A stretch of DNA of 64,000 bases from NCBI GenBank assembly GCA_021829645.1, contig JAKBPI010000006.1:1-64000 (forward strand). Reading direction: 5' to 3'. Both the position numbers and the translations under genes were made by a program. Below the pieces are notes generated by a model. It was not told where the DNA came from and made no database searches. It saw only the letters and a program-made list of their open reading frames with translations. Below, one piece after another: positions 8,258-18,038 of this stretch (position 1 is its first letter; the number at the start of each line of letters is the position of its first letter). This DNA is from Actinomycetes bacterium (GTDB lineage: Bacteria; Actinomycetota; Acidimicrobiia; Acidimicrobiales; Bog-793).

Positions 8258-9643
8258 TTACTTTTTGGACTTGAGTGTTCCTTTGAGAAGTGTGGAAGAA
8301 AAGTCAAATATTAGCCTGTTGCCTTTATGGGCTATACTCAGTACGTCGTCCAAAGCTTCGGTGAATCTATCTACTTCTTTCTGTCCTACAACAAGGGGAG
8401 GCAAAATTTTTACAACATTCATAGCGTCTCCGGCAACTTGAGTCAGGATTTTGTGTCTCGTGAAAAGAGGCCCAACGATTAATTGCGAGAAGAGGCCTGT
8501 TCTGGCTTTTTCCAGCAATTGGAATTTGGTTTTTAATGCAAAAGATTTTGGTTTTCCGAATTCAAACCCTATCATGAGACCAAGTCCTCGTACTTCTTGG
8601 AGCAATTCATATTTTTCGACCAAAGGAGCGAGGGCTTTTTCAAAAGCCAGTCCTGTCAAACGGGCGTTTTCTACTAAGTTCTCTTCTGTAATAGTATTTA
8701 GAGTTGCTAAAACCGCTACCATAGCCAGTTGGTTATTCTTAAATGTAGACGAATGGACAACGGCTCTGTCCATTGAGCTGTACACGCTGTTTGAAATCTC
8801 TTTGGAGCAGATCATGGCACCAACAGGCATGAAACCTCCTGAAAGGGCTTTGGAAACAGTTATGATGTCTGGATGCAATCCATAGTGTTCGTGAGCCCAT
8901 AGCTTTCCTGTTCGCCCCAGACCCGTTTGCACTTCGTCGATAATCAACAGAGTACCCGCTTCTTTGCAGAGAGCAGACAATTCGCTGAAGTATTCCAAAG
9001 AGGCCATGTTGACGCCCTTGCCCTGTATCGGCTCCAGAAGAACAGCAGCAACATCCTTTTTTTTGAGTTCGGTGGCAACAAATTTTATATCGCCAAACGG
9101 TACCTGAGTAAAGCCCGGCAGGAAGGGCCCGAAACCCGTTTTGAAGTCCTGTCCTCCATTGGCTGAAAGGGCCCCGTATGTCAAGCCGTGGAAGGCATGA
9201 TCGGCGTAGAGTATTTTCTCTCTTTGAGTCGCTGCTCTGGCAAATTTGATGGCCGCTTCTACCGATTCGGCACCAGAATTGGTAAAAAATACTCGTTGCA
9301 TTCCCTCGTGACAGTGCTCCAAGAGAGTTTTTGCCGCGACTCCCGGCAACAGTGCGGCGTCTAGTTGAATAAGGCTGGGTAGGTCCGCATCTAAGGCTTC
9401 ATGGAGAGCTTTCTTTATGGCCGGATGACTCCTACCAAGAGCAAAAACGCCAAAGCCAGACAGAAAATCCAGATATTCGTTTCCGTCTGCATCGTAGAGA
9501 TAAGCTCCCCGTCCATGCGTATAAAATTTATCGAAACCTATGCTACGCAGGACTCGTACCAATTGGGGATTTATGTATTCAGAGTATAAAGAAAAATTTT
9601 GCTTGTCGTATTGCGAGAGTATACTTTGTAGATCGAAGCCCAT
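8258..9643 (-). CDS. Class III (ornithine/acetylornithine-type) PLP aminotransferase
   Basis: 461 residues from ATG 9643. The frame stays open upstream to a TTG at 9730 (490 residues), which I consider less likely. Family marks include NSGAESVEAAIK for PLP phosphate binding, the HAFHGLTYGA loop, LIIDEVQTGLGRTG with the PLP-interacting Asp, and the Schiff-base Lys in SKALSGG. The fold is aminotransferase class III, near ornithine, acetylornithine and putrescine aminotransferases, with a C-terminal extension of about 25 residues. The substrate is undetermined, and no arginine or polyamine gene is nearby. It ends 46 bases from the convergent FMN reductase gene. Confidence 0.85.
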   Translation of the reverse strand: MGFDLQSILSQYDKQNFSLYSEYINPQLVRVLRSIGFDKFYTHGRGAYLYDADGNEYLDFLSGFGVFALGRSHPAIKKALHEALDADLPSLIQLDAALLPGVAAKTLLEHCHEGMQRVFFTNSGAESVEAAIKFARAATQREKILYADHAFHGLTYGALSANGGQDFKTGFGPFLPGFTQVPFGDIKFVATELKKKDVAAVLLEPIQGKGVNMASLEYFSELSALCKEAGTLLIIDEVQTGLGRTGKLWAHEHYGLHPDIITVSKALSGGFMPVGAMICSKEISNSVYSSMDRAVVHSSTFKNNQLAMVAVLATLNTITEENLVENARLTGLAFEKALAPLVEKYELLQEVRGLGLMIGFEFGKPKSFALKTKFQLLEKARTGLFSQLIVGPLFTRHKILTQVAGDAMNVVKILPPLVVGQKEVDRFTEALDDVLSIAHKGNRLIFDFSSTLLKGTLKSKK

Positions 9644-9906
9644 TTCGTGCACAACCTTTTCTGTTTTCCGATAAGTAGATTTTACCGTATATTTAAGGCT
9701 ATCGTTATGAGCCACGAGAACGACCGGCAATTTTTGTGGGCAGATGCATATAGAGTTGCAGGATTTGCCAATTCAGCGTATCGCTATCATCTAAGGATTT
9801 GAGAAAAATCAAGAAGTACCGGCTAGTAGGGTATGGATTTTATAAACAGCTAATAACAGTCTTTGACATCCAATTGGCGACTATTGCCTGTCGCAAAAAT
9901 ACCCTG

Positions 9907-9979
9907 TGGGGCCGGCAGGGATCGAACCTGCGACCAAGGGATTATGAGTCCCCTGCTCTGACCGCTGAGCTACGGCCCC
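9907..9979 (-). tRNA. tRNA with CAU anticodon, probably tRNA-Ile2 (lysidine type)
   Basis: A 73-nt cloverleaf on the minus strand. The acceptor stem is GGGGCCG/CGGCCCC, the D stem GCTC/GAGC, the anticodon loop CTCATAA and the T arm GCAGG/CCTGC around TTCGATC. The CAU anticodon could be Met or the minor isoleucine tRNA. The G27-U43 wobble, the GGGGA/TCCCT anticodon stem and the TGGTC variable loop resemble E. coli Ile2 more than elongator Met, so tRNA-Ile2 modified by TilS is preferred. CCA is not encoded. Confidence 0.9.
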
Positions 9980-10012
9980 TTTTTAGCCTGAATGGCCGAC
10001 CTACGATATTTA

Positions 10013-10088
10013 TGGCTCCGGGGGAGAGACTCGAACTCTCAACCCTGCGGTTAACAGCCGCATGCTCTGCCAATTGAGCTACCCCGGA
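10013..10088 (-). tRNA. tRNA-Asn (GUU)
   Basis: A complete cloverleaf on the minus strand with acceptor stem TCCGGGG/CCCCGGA, anticodon loop CTGTTAA (GUU) flanked by TGCGG/CCGCA, and T loop TTCGAGT. CCA is encoded at 10013-10015, unlike in the neighbouring CAU tRNA 33 bases away. Confidence 0.95.
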
Positions 10089-10168
10089 ATAAGCAAAAAT
10101 GCCGTAAGGCGGCATATTTCACTAAGAAACGATACCACTATATCTACATTCAAAATATGAATCTGTCA

Positions 10169-10197
10169 AATTTCGTTATTTAAATAATAACGAAATT
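10169..10197. terminator. AT-rich hairpin downstream of rpoD
   Basis: Twelve-base complementary arms (10169-10180 and 10186-10197) enclose a 5-base loop, 49 bases beyond the rpoD stop on the minus strand. It is AT-rich and has no clean T-run, so termination is only a guess. It could also separate rpoD from the two tRNA genes. Confidence 0.35.
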
Positions 10198-10245
10198 ATT
10201 AAAGCTCAAATAAATCGTAACGATGACAGTCGAAGAAAGAGCAGC

Positions 10246-11580
10246 TCATAACATCTTGGTATCATTGAGAAAGTCACGTAAAATTGAGGATAAGCCGGGT
10301 TGGCGTAGCTTTTCTATGGATTTATGCTCTATCTGCCGTACGCGTTCTCTGGAAATATTGAAAATTTTCCCCACTTCTTCTAAAGTCCTTACTCTGCCGT
10401 CATCCAAGCCGAATTTGAGCCTGATGATTTCTCGTTCGCGTTGAGTAAGTGTAGAGAGTGCTTCGTCTAATGCTTGGTCAAGAAGGGTCTTATCTGCCAG
10501 ATTATCGATGGCATCAGCCTTTGCTTCGAGTATTTCAATCAATGTATGCTCTTCGTTTTGCTTTACCGGGGCTTCTAAGGAAGTGGTGACTGTGGCGATT
10601 AGACGTAGTTCTAATACTTTTTCTGGAGTACAGTGTATTTTTTCGGCTATTTCATCCATGGTTGGTTCTCTTGATAACTTTTGCTCCAATTGATAAGAGG
10701 TTTTATTTAATTTATTGACCATATCAACCATGTGTGAAGGAATGCGAATAGCTCTTCCTTGCTCGGCTATAGCTCGGAGTATTGACTGTCTTATCCACCA
10801 TGTGGCATACGTAGATAGCCTAAATCCTTTTCTATAGTCGAATTTATCTACTGCCTTCATCAATCCCATATTGCCTTCTTGGATGAGGTCTATAAGTTGC
10901 AAACCTTGGTTTTGATAATGCTTTGCAATCGATACAACAAGGCGTAAGTTGGATTTGACAAGCAGTTCTTTAGCGGTTGCTCCTTCTTCGATGATTTTAT
11001 GAAGCTCTTCGTCTGTACAGTCTTCAAAATCGTTTAGTTCCTTGGTGTCAGATGTGTCTATATTGGATGTTTCGATGTCTCGTCGCCAAGATTTGCAGTT
11101 GTTACTTTTTAAGATTTCAAGTACTTCTCGTGCCTTTTGCCCGTCGTAAATTTTTTTGGCATATTCTATTTCGGTCTCTTTAGAAACAAGAGACATCTTG
11201 CCAATTGTAGATAGATATATTGTCACAATGTTCTGAGAATCTGAATATCTTGGTGCCAGATTTGCTGTAAGAGGGGTTACTTTTTTTACTCTTTTTATAT
11301 TTTGTTTTTGCATAGAAGAGGTGTTTTTAGTATTACGGTTAGCACGGTTCACCTGTTTTGCCGGTAGTATATTCCATTGAAAAAATGTATTTAATGCTAG
11401 ATTGTTATCAATAATTTTATATGTATTGCCAGTAACAAAATTAGACTGCTCTATTTGCAGATGTACTATTTTTTTTTCGAAAAGATACTTTTGTTGAGTA
11501 ATATTATTTGAGTTACCAGATGCATGGTGACTACTAAATTGCTTCATGTACAAAATATTTTGTTGAGAGTCATATGCCAT
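10246..11580 (-). CDS. rpoD: Sigma-70 family RNA polymerase sigma factor (RpoD/SigA group)
   Basis: 444 residues from ATG 11580, which has GGGGTG 10 bases upstream and overlaps the dnaG stop by 11 bases. Region 2 is canonical (NLRLVVSIAKHYQNQG, LIQEGNMGLMKAVDKFDY, STYATWWIRQSI), as are region 3 and the region 4 helix-turn-helix (LEEVGKIFNISRERVRQIE). It should direct core polymerase to -10/-35 promoters. The first 100 or so residues are Asn/Lys/Gln-rich and unlike the usual N-terminus, and region 1.2 is divergent (NIVTIYLSTIG). Coupling to dnaG recalls the macromolecular-synthesis operon that carries the principal sigma factor. A group 2 sigma cannot be excluded. Confidence 0.88.
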   Translation of the reverse strand: MAYDSQQNILYMKQFSSHHASGNSNNITQQKYLFEKKIVHLQIEQSNFVTGNTYKIIDNNLALNTFFQWNILPAKQVNRANRNTKNTSSMQKQNIKRVKKVTPLTANLAPRYSDSQNIVTIYLSTIGKMSLVSKETEIEYAKKIYDGQKAREVLEILKSNNCKSWRRDIETSNIDTSDTKELNDFEDCTDEELHKIIEEGATAKELLVKSNLRLVVSIAKHYQNQGLQLIDLIQEGNMGLMKAVDKFDYRKGFRLSTYATWWIRQSILRAIAEQGRAIRIPSHMVDMVNKLNKTSYQLEQKLSREPTMDEIAEKIHCTPEKVLELRLIATVTTSLEAPVKQNEEHTLIEILEAKADAIDNLADKTLLDQALDEALSTLTQREREIIRLKFGLDDGRVRTLEEVGKIFNISRERVRQIEHKSIEKLRQPGLSSILRDFLNDTKML

Positions 11581-13627
11581 AGTTTGGTAGCACCCCATCG
11601 CTAAGCCAACTTACCAGAGCTTCTCTGGCATCTACTGAATCACGTGTATGAACCCCATTGGTTTGAGCTGCTTTGATAATTTCGAGTGCGTGTTTTGCAA
11701 ATCCTATTTCCTCGGATGTGTGATTAAGAGACTCCGTACTTTTAGCTAATCTGACCTCCAGAAGAAGGGAGTCGATTTTTTTCTCTACGGATAATATGCA
11801 AAGTGAAGAAATGATGTCATCAGCACTCGTGCCCTCCGGTATTCTTTTCACACTCAGTTGATATAAATATCTGCTTACGTCTTCCTCTGAATTCTGAGTA
11901 GCATCCATAAAACTTAAGGCCTTTGTCAGTGCAATGAATGCACGTTGCTGAAGCTCGTCTGTAAACAGTGGTGCTGCCAGCTTGTGAGCGATGCTTTCTG
12001 GTTGATGAATGGCTAGCAAGAGGGCAACCTCACCGGCAATCGGTCCCCTCGAAGAGGCTCTGCCTTTGGAGAGAGGATTTTTCTTTTGTGAATGACTACT
12101 TTCATCACTTTTACTAACGGATAGAGAGGAGGTTTGATTGACCTTTTGTATGTTTCCGTATGGATTTTTCCCACGGTCTTTACCGCTTTGCCGGTCTTCT
12201 CTTTTTTGTGCAATGCTCCCTTGCGAATCCGATTCTCGGACGAAATTTTGCCGGTGAGGAGTATAGTGACTGCCTTCTGCCGCTTGGCGCTTTCTGTCGG
12301 TAGGAACTTCGGAACGGTAGGGTTTCTCGATGATAGTTTGCAATTGGGCCCTTAAATCTGCAATAGATAATCTGGTTAGGTCAGCAGTCTTAGCCAGGTA
12401 TTCTTCTCTAACCAGACTATTGGGGTGTGAGGCGATAGCCAGTAAAGACTTTTGGGCGGCCTTAGCACGCTCTTCGGGGTGAAGGCCGCTAACATTGGCA
12501 GTGTAACGATCAACCAAAAAGCCCAGATAAGGCTGGGCATTATCAATCGCTTGCCTCAACAAATTGGGGTCCGAAAGCGCCAGTTCTGCTGGGTCACTGC
12601 CGGTAGGGAGTTTGGCAACCATGAGTGAAATATCATGCTTTTCTTCCCAATCGTACAGTCTGGCCATAGCCTCTTGGCCTGCCAAGTCGGCGTCAAAAGC
12701 AAGAATAATTTTTTTTGCAAAGTTTGATAGGGTCTTGATGTGGTATTCAGTCAGTGCGGTGCCGCATGTTGCTACTGCCATACTCTTCCCTGTATTGTGG
12801 AAGGCTATAACGTCGGTATAGCCTTCACAGACGATAGCAACGCCTTCGTGTGACATTTCCTTTTTGGCAAGATTGAGTCCGTATAGAGTTTTTCGTTTGC
12901 TGTAAAGGATAGATTCTTTGGTGTTTCTATATTTTGGACCAACCTGAGCGGTAATCGTTCTGAATTCTTCCGGCAGAATTCTCCCCCCTATGGCGATGGG
13001 AGTATTGCCACTGTCGAATATGGGGAAGATAACCCTATCTTTGAAAATATCTACATAATTATTTTGATAGGTGCTATATGAAATCAACCCGGCTTCAACG
13101 GCTAATTCCGCTTTCTCCATTAGCAATAAGGACAGTCGAGTAGAGTCAGCTGGAGCATAACCGAGCTTAAATTGTCTGACAATCGCAGAGTCGTAGCCTC
13201 TTTGTCGCAGGTAGCGCCTTGCCATCCGTGCAGCATCTGCCTGCATAAGTTGTTCGTGATAGAACTCAACGGCCACAGACATTACAGAAGCCAGGTCTTT
13301 CCACTTGGATCTTTTATGGTAAGAGGTATCACTTTCGGTACTTATCTCAATATTTAACCTTGCAGCAAGTCTGGAGATGGCTTCTACGAAACTGATACCT
13401 TCGATTTCGCATACAAAATTTATAACATCACCGGAAGCTTGACATCCAAAACAGTGATACACCCCAAGCTCTGCGTTAACCGTAAAAGACGGTGTAGATT
13501 CTGAGTGAAAAGGGCACAAACCGACCATCTGGCGTCCTACCCGCTTTAGAGCCGTGTGTTCACCTATGATGGCCGCAATGTCTGCTTCCGACCGGATTTT
13601 TTGTATGTCTGTCTGTTCAATTGCCAT
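11570..13627 (-). CDS. dnaG: DNA primase
   Basis: 685 residues. The N-terminal CHC2 zinc finger is visible (GLCPFHSESTPSF with CFGC, about 37-63), then the catalytic core and TOPRIM motifs (CEGYTDVIA and AFDADLAGQ). It makes RNA primers for chromosomal replication with the DnaB helicase. A low-complexity, charged, Ser/Gln-rich linker of about 90 residues (about 430-525) separates the core from the helical C-terminal helicase-binding domain. ATG 13627 gives the expected N-terminus. The stop overlaps the start of the sigma factor gene, suggesting translational coupling. Confidence 0.95.
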   Translation of the reverse strand: MAIEQTDIQKIRSEADIAAIIGEHTALKRVGRQMVGLCPFHSESTPSFTVNAELGVYHCFGCQASGDVINFVCEIEGISFVEAISRLAARLNIEISTESDTSYHKRSKWKDLASVMSVAVEFYHEQLMQADAARMARRYLRQRGYDSAIVRQFKLGYAPADSTRLSLLLMEKAELAVEAGLISYSTYQNNYVDIFKDRVIFPIFDSGNTPIAIGGRILPEEFRTITAQVGPKYRNTKESILYSKRKTLYGLNLAKKEMSHEGVAIVCEGYTDVIAFHNTGKSMAVATCGTALTEYHIKTLSNFAKKIILAFDADLAGQEAMARLYDWEEKHDISLMVAKLPTGSDPAELALSDPNLLRQAIDNAQPYLGFLVDRYTANVSGLHPEERAKAAQKSLLAIASHPNSLVREEYLAKTADLTRLSIADLRAQLQTIIEKPYRSEVPTDRKRQAAEGSHYTPHRQNFVRESDSQGSIAQKREDRQSGKDRGKNPYGNIQKVNQTSSLSVSKSDESSHSQKKNPLSKGRASSRGPIAGEVALLLAIHQPESIAHKLAAPLFTDELQQRAFIALTKALSFMDATQNSEEDVSRYLYQLSVKRIPEGTSADDIISSLCILSVEKKIDSLLLEVRLAKSTESLNHTSEEIGFAKHALEIIKAAQTNGVHTRDSVDAREALVSWLSDGVLPNYGI

Positions 13628-13769
13628 TTACTCAGATGCTTGTAGATCAAGACAAATATGTCAACGAGTAATTCTAACAGAGTATAGGTAATATGACTAC
13701 CGTGTTACCCTTTGGAAAGCAGAATGTCCTATTTGTGATCCCGCAACGTCAGGCTGCTCTGTGAGCATA

Positions 13770-15422
13770 TTACCGCTGGAAAAGGGTTACGTTGACCGGT
13801 GCGGACCAACCAAATACGCTGTTGCCCATTTGCGGATATTCCTTTTTCATATTAGTGTACAGCTCTACAAATCTCTGGTAGTTGACATCGGAAGTATGTG
13901 TTGAGTCGGGGACACCTTGATGAGAGGAAATCAGCCACATACGTTTACAAAAGCTTGAGTCTGTAGAGATTTGTTTTGCGGTCAACGTGTAGTAGTCTTC
14001 CACATAAGAAGGCATTTTACTCAGTGGTGTGGTGGGGAGAATGGGTTTTAGAAGCTGCTCGGCACGGGCGTCTTTGCCGGCATTTTTTTGCATATAATAT
14101 ACAACTAATGTTCTGACATCAGCGGGGTAAAAAGCAACGCAGTCTCCTGGTTGGGCATGACTAGCGAGGTAAGCAGTCGGTTCTTCCCAGTTTTCAGGAG
14201 AAACACCATATGTGGGAACGAGGGAAGCTAAGCGCAGGCCTAATATGACAAGGAATACAGCGTAACTGACGTATCTAGCAATCTTGCTACTGACAATATC
14301 AGACAGCAATACTATACAGATAAGAACAGAAAGGGGAGGGATGAATGGAAGGAAATACCTTGGGTTATACAGGGACTGTCCAAGCCAAGATTCTACTACG
14401 ATAAACAAAGACGGTACGAGTAGCCACCAGAGTATGAGATGAATGCCAAATGCAAATCGGTTGTTTACAGCGATCGAAGCATTACGCTTTTTATAAATAA
14501 TAATTTTGTTATTAGCCTGCTTTTTTGTGGATTTATCGGCAGATACAACTCTGTGGTTTTGGCGTAAGAGGATGATAACTCCAAGTAATATTGCCAGTAT
14601 CATAAGTATATAAGTCAAGAGAATTAAGTAATTTGCAGATTTGGTAGGAATAAAATTATTATCGACACCTACAGATGAAAAAAATTGTATTACAGGGGTT
14701 GTCGATTGCCAACTTGGTTTTTGTATCCAATATAACTGCCCCTTGCCTCTCTGGATTGCCAACACGGCAAGCGGTATACACAAGACGGCGTCTATGGCTA
14801 AGGCTATTATGAATTTTTTTATCGGCTTCCTGTATTGAACTAAGAGTAGCAGCTGAGGCATTACAGCCAGAATTGCTATGAAGCTCATGTATGCCCCTAG
14901 TAGGGTACATGCGGCGTATCCAAAAAGATACCAAAATGCTCTTCTTTGTGTCTGATCTGCTTCAATGACTAAGAGCATGAAGTAGTAAGACCATATAACG
15001 GAAGCTTCAATGAGCGTATAGCTCCTTACATTCTGGCTCCAATAAATAAAAGGTAAACTTATCGAAGCGAGTACCCCTGAGGAAAAAGCGATGAGTTTGT
15101 TAAACAGTTTCGCACATACGAGTGTTATGCCGAGTGTTGCTAAAACACCACCTACGAGTGCAGGCATCCTAAGAGCAACAGCTCCGTCACCAAAAAGCTT
15201 TATTATCACGTGTAAGAGCAGATAATAGAGCAGCATATTCCCGCCGTCACGTGCAATAGCAGCAGCGAGGGCGTGTCCGCTTTGTGAGGCTATGGAGAGA
15301 CTGGCTCCTTCATCTATCCATAAGCTTCGTGTTCTCAGGTCTATAGCTATTAGTACAGTACATAATATTGTGGGTACGATAAAAAAATATTTGTCTTTTA
15401 GATAGGTAATGATGTTGTTCAC
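13770..15422 (-). CDS. GT-C family membrane glycosyltransferase (PMT/ArnT-like)
   Basis: 550 residues with roughly ten to twelve hydrophobic segments. A short cytoplasmic N-terminus and first membrane helix lead into an extracytoplasmic loop carrying LWIDEGASLS, the acidic motif of GT-C (family 39/83-like) lipid-linked sugar transferases. A soluble C-terminal part of about 140 residues follows the last helix. It probably moves a sugar from a polyprenyl-phosphate carrier onto a protein or envelope glycan outside the membrane; donor and acceptor cannot be read. The start is GTG 15422, with AGGA 7 bases upstream. It lies 142 bases downstream of dnaG on the same strand, with no sign of coupling. 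Confidence 0.8.
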   Translation of the reverse strand: MNNIITYLKDKYFFIVPTILCTVLIAIDLRTRSLWIDEGASLSIASQSGHALAAAIARDGGNMLLYYLLLHVIIKLFGDGAVALRMPALVGGVLATLGITLVCAKLFNKLIAFSSGVLASISLPFIYWSQNVRSYTLIEASVIWSYYFMLLVIEADQTQRRAFWYLFGYAACTLLGAYMSFIAILAVMPQLLLLVQYRKPIKKFIIALAIDAVLCIPLAVLAIQRGKGQLYWIQKPSWQSTTPVIQFFSSVGVDNNFIPTKSANYLILLTYILMILAILLGVIILLRQNHRVVSADKSTKKQANNKIIIYKKRNASIAVNNRFAFGIHLILWWLLVPSLFIVVESWLGQSLYNPRYFLPFIPPLSVLICIVLLSDIVSSKIARYVSYAVFLVILGLRLASLVPTYGVSPENWEEPTAYLASHAQPGDCVAFYPADVRTLVVYYMQKNAGKDARAEQLLKPILPTTPLSKMPSYVEDYYTLTAKQISTDSSFCKRMWLISSHQGVPDSTHTSDVNYQRFVELYTNMKKEYPQMGNSVFGWSAPVNVTLFQR

Positions 15423-15600
15423 TTTGCTGTCCTATACCCGTGTCGATCACCAAGTTGCCAGTTGTTGCAATGTTGACTCATTGTAGCAGAATAGTTCTTA
15501 TTAGCTACTTTATGGCGCAAGCAATTAACTCTTAAGTCGGTTTTCGTAACTTAGGGTATATACAATCGCTTACTGATCTAGTGCGGTGTGTTGAGAATAT

Positions 15601-16950
15601 TTATATTGTTGACTGGGTCTCGGTAAGGTGGGTGTTGATGACGTTCGCAAGATCTTCAATGGCAACCCTGGTTTGTGCTGTGGTATCGCGATCGCGTAAA
15701 GTCACTTGGCCGTCTTCGAGACTTTGGAAGTCAACTGTCAGACAGATCGGAGTACCTATCTCGTCCTGTCTTCTGTAGCGCCTTCCTATTGACTGTGTAT
15801 CGTCGAAGTCACACATAAACTGTTTACTTAGATCTCGGAAAATCCGTCCTGTCAAGTCTGTAAGTTCTTCTTTTTTTGAAAGAGGCAGGATTGCCACTTG
15901 ATAAGGAGAGATTTGTGGGTGAAGGCGCAGTACCGTGCGCTTTTCTCCGGCAATTTCATCTTCGTCGTATGCTGCAAGTAAAAATGCCATCATGGCTCTT
16001 GTGGCTCCTGCCGCAGGTTCGATTACGTAAGGAGTGTATTTTCTTTGGCTGTTCTGATCAAAGTATTCAAGACGTGTTCCTGAGTGATTACTATGGGCAG
16101 TAAGGTCGTAATCTGTTCTGTTGGCTATGCCTTCCAGCTCGCCCCATCCCCAAGGGAAAAGAAACTCTATATCAGATGTGGCTGCCGAATAGTGAGAGAG
16201 TTCCTCTTTGTCGTGCTTACGCAGTCTGATCAATTCCGGTTTTATTCCAAATCTTATGTACCAGCTATAGCGCTCGTTGCACCAATATTCATGCCAGTGA
16301 TCGGCTTCCTCAGGGGGAACGAAGTATTCCATCTCCATTTGCTCGAATTCTCTGGTTCGAAACACAAAATTGCCGGGCGTGATCTCATTGCGAAAGCTGC
16401 GGCCTATCTGGGCTATTCCAAACGGCGGTTTGCGCCTTGTCGTGTTGAGAACGTTTGTAAAGTTTACAAACATGCCTTGAGCTGTTTCCGGCCTTAGATA
16501 TGCGACAGATGTGCTGCTTTCGACTGGGCCGACGAATGTTTTAAACATGAGATTGAAGGGTCTTGCTTCGGTGAGATTCACGGATCGGCAATTCGGACAA
16601 AACGGTCTACCGTCTTCGTTGAGCGGCAACTGGTCCTCTCTCCAGCGTTCGTTGCATTCAAGACAGTCTACTAACGGATCAGTGAAAGTGGCTAAATGCC
16701 CTGATGCTTCCCAAACTTTTGGATTTGTTAAAATGGCAGCATCTATTGCCACAACATCGAGACGTTCTTGAACTATAGCTTTCCACCAGGCACCCTTTAC
16801 ATTGCGAAGCATCAGGGTACCTAAAGGCCCATAGTCATAAGTGGACCTGATGCCTCCGTAAATTTCAGAAGAAGGGAATACAAACCCTCTGCGCTTGGCA
16901 AGGTTGACTATTTTTTCAAATAATTCCGGATTTTCATTGTTGTTTGCCAT
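15601..16950 (-). CDS. glyS: Glycyl-tRNA synthetase, dimeric (alpha2) type
   Basis: 449 residues of the single-chain class II enzyme used by actinobacteria, not the tetrameric alpha2-beta2 form. Marks are IYGGIRSTYDYGPLG near the N-terminus, a Cys4-type insert (CLEC and CPNC), RPETAQGMFVNF, the motif 2 stretch IGRSFRNEI, motif 3 with EPAAGATRAMMAF, and the C-terminal anticodon-binding domain. It charges tRNA-Gly in the cytoplasm. ATG 16950 gives the usual NPELFEKIV start. No T-box signature is visible upstream. It follows recO on the same strand by 50 bases. Confidence 0.95.
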   Translation of the reverse strand: MANNNENPELFEKIVNLAKRRGFVFPSSEIYGGIRSTYDYGPLGTLMLRNVKGAWWKAIVQERLDVVAIDAAILTNPKVWEASGHLATFTDPLVDCLECNERWREDQLPLNEDGRPFCPNCRSVNLTEARPFNLMFKTFVGPVESSTSVAYLRPETAQGMFVNFTNVLNTTRRKPPFGIAQIGRSFRNEITPGNFVFRTREFEQMEMEYFVPPEEADHWHEYWCNERYSWYIRFGIKPELIRLRKHDKEELSHYSAATSDIEFLFPWGWGELEGIANRTDYDLTAHSNHSGTRLEYFDQNSQRKYTPYVIEPAAGATRAMMAFLLAAYDEDEIAGEKRTVLRLHPQISPYQVAILPLSKKEELTDLTGRIFRDLSKQFMCDFDDTQSIGRRYRRQDEIGTPICLTVDFQSLEDGQVTLRDRDTTAQTRVAIEDLANVINTHLTETQSTI

Positions 16951-17000
16951 GGTGTCACTTACTTTTTGTCGCTTTTTATGTGAGGCAGTTTACTTGATAT

Positions 17001-17726
17001 TTATACCCATGTTGTCAAGTTGAGATGAGATTTGAGCTTTTGTCCCAAATGATGTTCAAGCGTGTTTATCCCTAAAGACTCTATTTCATTTCGCAGTTCC
17101 GGTACGTGTGAGCACATGTGAAGGGCCTTGGCGAGTTGTCCGCTGAATATTAGTTTAAGAGTATCTAACGCTTGTTGCGAAATGAGTTGTCCGCTTTGGC
17201 AATTCTTGCAAAGCACGCCACCCACTGTCACGTTGAATGCCGTTAAGTCTTCTGTAGTATTGCAAGAGCAACAGTTGTCTATCTGAGGAGTTAAACCTTC
17301 GATCATCAGAGTTCTGAAGCAAAAAGCTCCTAAAATTCCGGGAGAGAAATTTTTATCTAAAGTTGCTAAGGCTTTTGTTAGCAATTGAAATAGGTCGTCA
17401 TTTTCTTGATTGTCAAGTGTTGATTTATCAATGATTTCAAGCATGGTAGTAGCCATCATGATTTTATCCAGGTTGTGGCGTACTTCGGCAAAGTTGTCAA
17501 TAACGTCCACCCCCGTTATCGTTGCCAAATTGCGTCCTTGCCATAAGATGACATTTACTAGGCCTAGAGGCTCGAGGCGTGCCCCGAGTTTGCTGGTGGT
17601 TTTCCGCGATCCTTTGGCAACTGCTCGCATCTTTCCGTGGTCTTTAGTGAAGAGGACAACAATTTTATCCGCCTCACCTATTCTATACGTACGTAAGATA
17701 ACGGCAATGTCCTGTAAGGAGGACAT
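17001..17726 (-). CDS. recO: DNA repair protein RecO
   Basis: 241 residues with an N-terminal OB fold (starting AVILRTYRIGEADKIV, with AKGSRKTTSKLGARLEP) and a C-terminal helical domain carrying a four-Cys zinc site (CCSC and CKNC, about 173-200). RecO anneals single strands and loads RecA through RecFOR in gap repair. ATG 17726 fits the family. It lies 6 bases downstream of the small membrane-protein gene, so uppS, that gene and recO probably form one transcript running on into glyS. Confidence 0.93.
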   Translation of the reverse strand: MSSLQDIAVILRTYRIGEADKIVVLFTKDHGKMRAVAKGSRKTTSKLGARLEPLGLVNVILWQGRNLATITGVDVIDNFAEVRHNLDKIMMATTMLEIIDKSTLDNQENDDLFQLLTKALATLDKNFSPGILGAFCFRTLMIEGLTPQIDNCCSCNTTEDLTAFNVTVGGVLCKNCQSGQLISQQALDTLKLIFSGQLAKALHMCSHVPELRNEIESLGINTLEHHLGQKLKSHLNLTTWV

Positions 17727-17732
17727 GGGTTT

Positions 17733-18038
17733 TTATTTACTCCTAATTCTGCCACCCATGATAATCATTGCCATACCAAAAACGATGATTATGAGCAGCA
17801 CCAAAGCATCTGTAAAGCCGGCTATGGTTAAAAAAACTACGCTGGCAACTGCTAATAGTGCTATGACGAGACCTAGGATTATGCCTATATGATGCCAAAT
17901 CCATGACCCAAGGCTATCACGGGATGGTTGCGTGAAAGATATCTGTTGCGAACCCGATGTCGTGTTTTCGGATTCTGAACCTGTTTCAGGTGGAATTGCT
18001 GGCTCGCTCTGAGCATTTTCGGTTGTTTCGTCATCCAT
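17733..18038 (-). CDS. Small two-helix membrane protein, unknown
   Basis: 101 residues. The first 45 are acidic and rich in Glu, Ser, Thr and Pro, probably disordered. Two hydrophobic segments (about 50-72 and 76-95) end in a basic tail (GGRIRSK). No family is recognised. It overlaps the uppS stop by 8 bases and precedes recO by 6 bases, so it is translated within that operon. Membrane location next to undecaprenyl-diphosphate synthase may mean an envelope role, but that is a guess. Confidence 0.7.
   Translation of the reverse strand: MDDETTENAQSEPAIPPETGSESENTTSGSQQISFTQPSRDSLGSWIWHHIGIILGLVIALLAVASVVFLTIAGFTDALVLLIIIVFGMAMIIMGGRIRSK

Noticed and set aside
16951-17000. T-box riboswitch before glycyl-tRNA synthetase
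   Set aside because: Only 50 bases lie between recO and glyS and no AGGGTGGNACCGCG-like motif is present.
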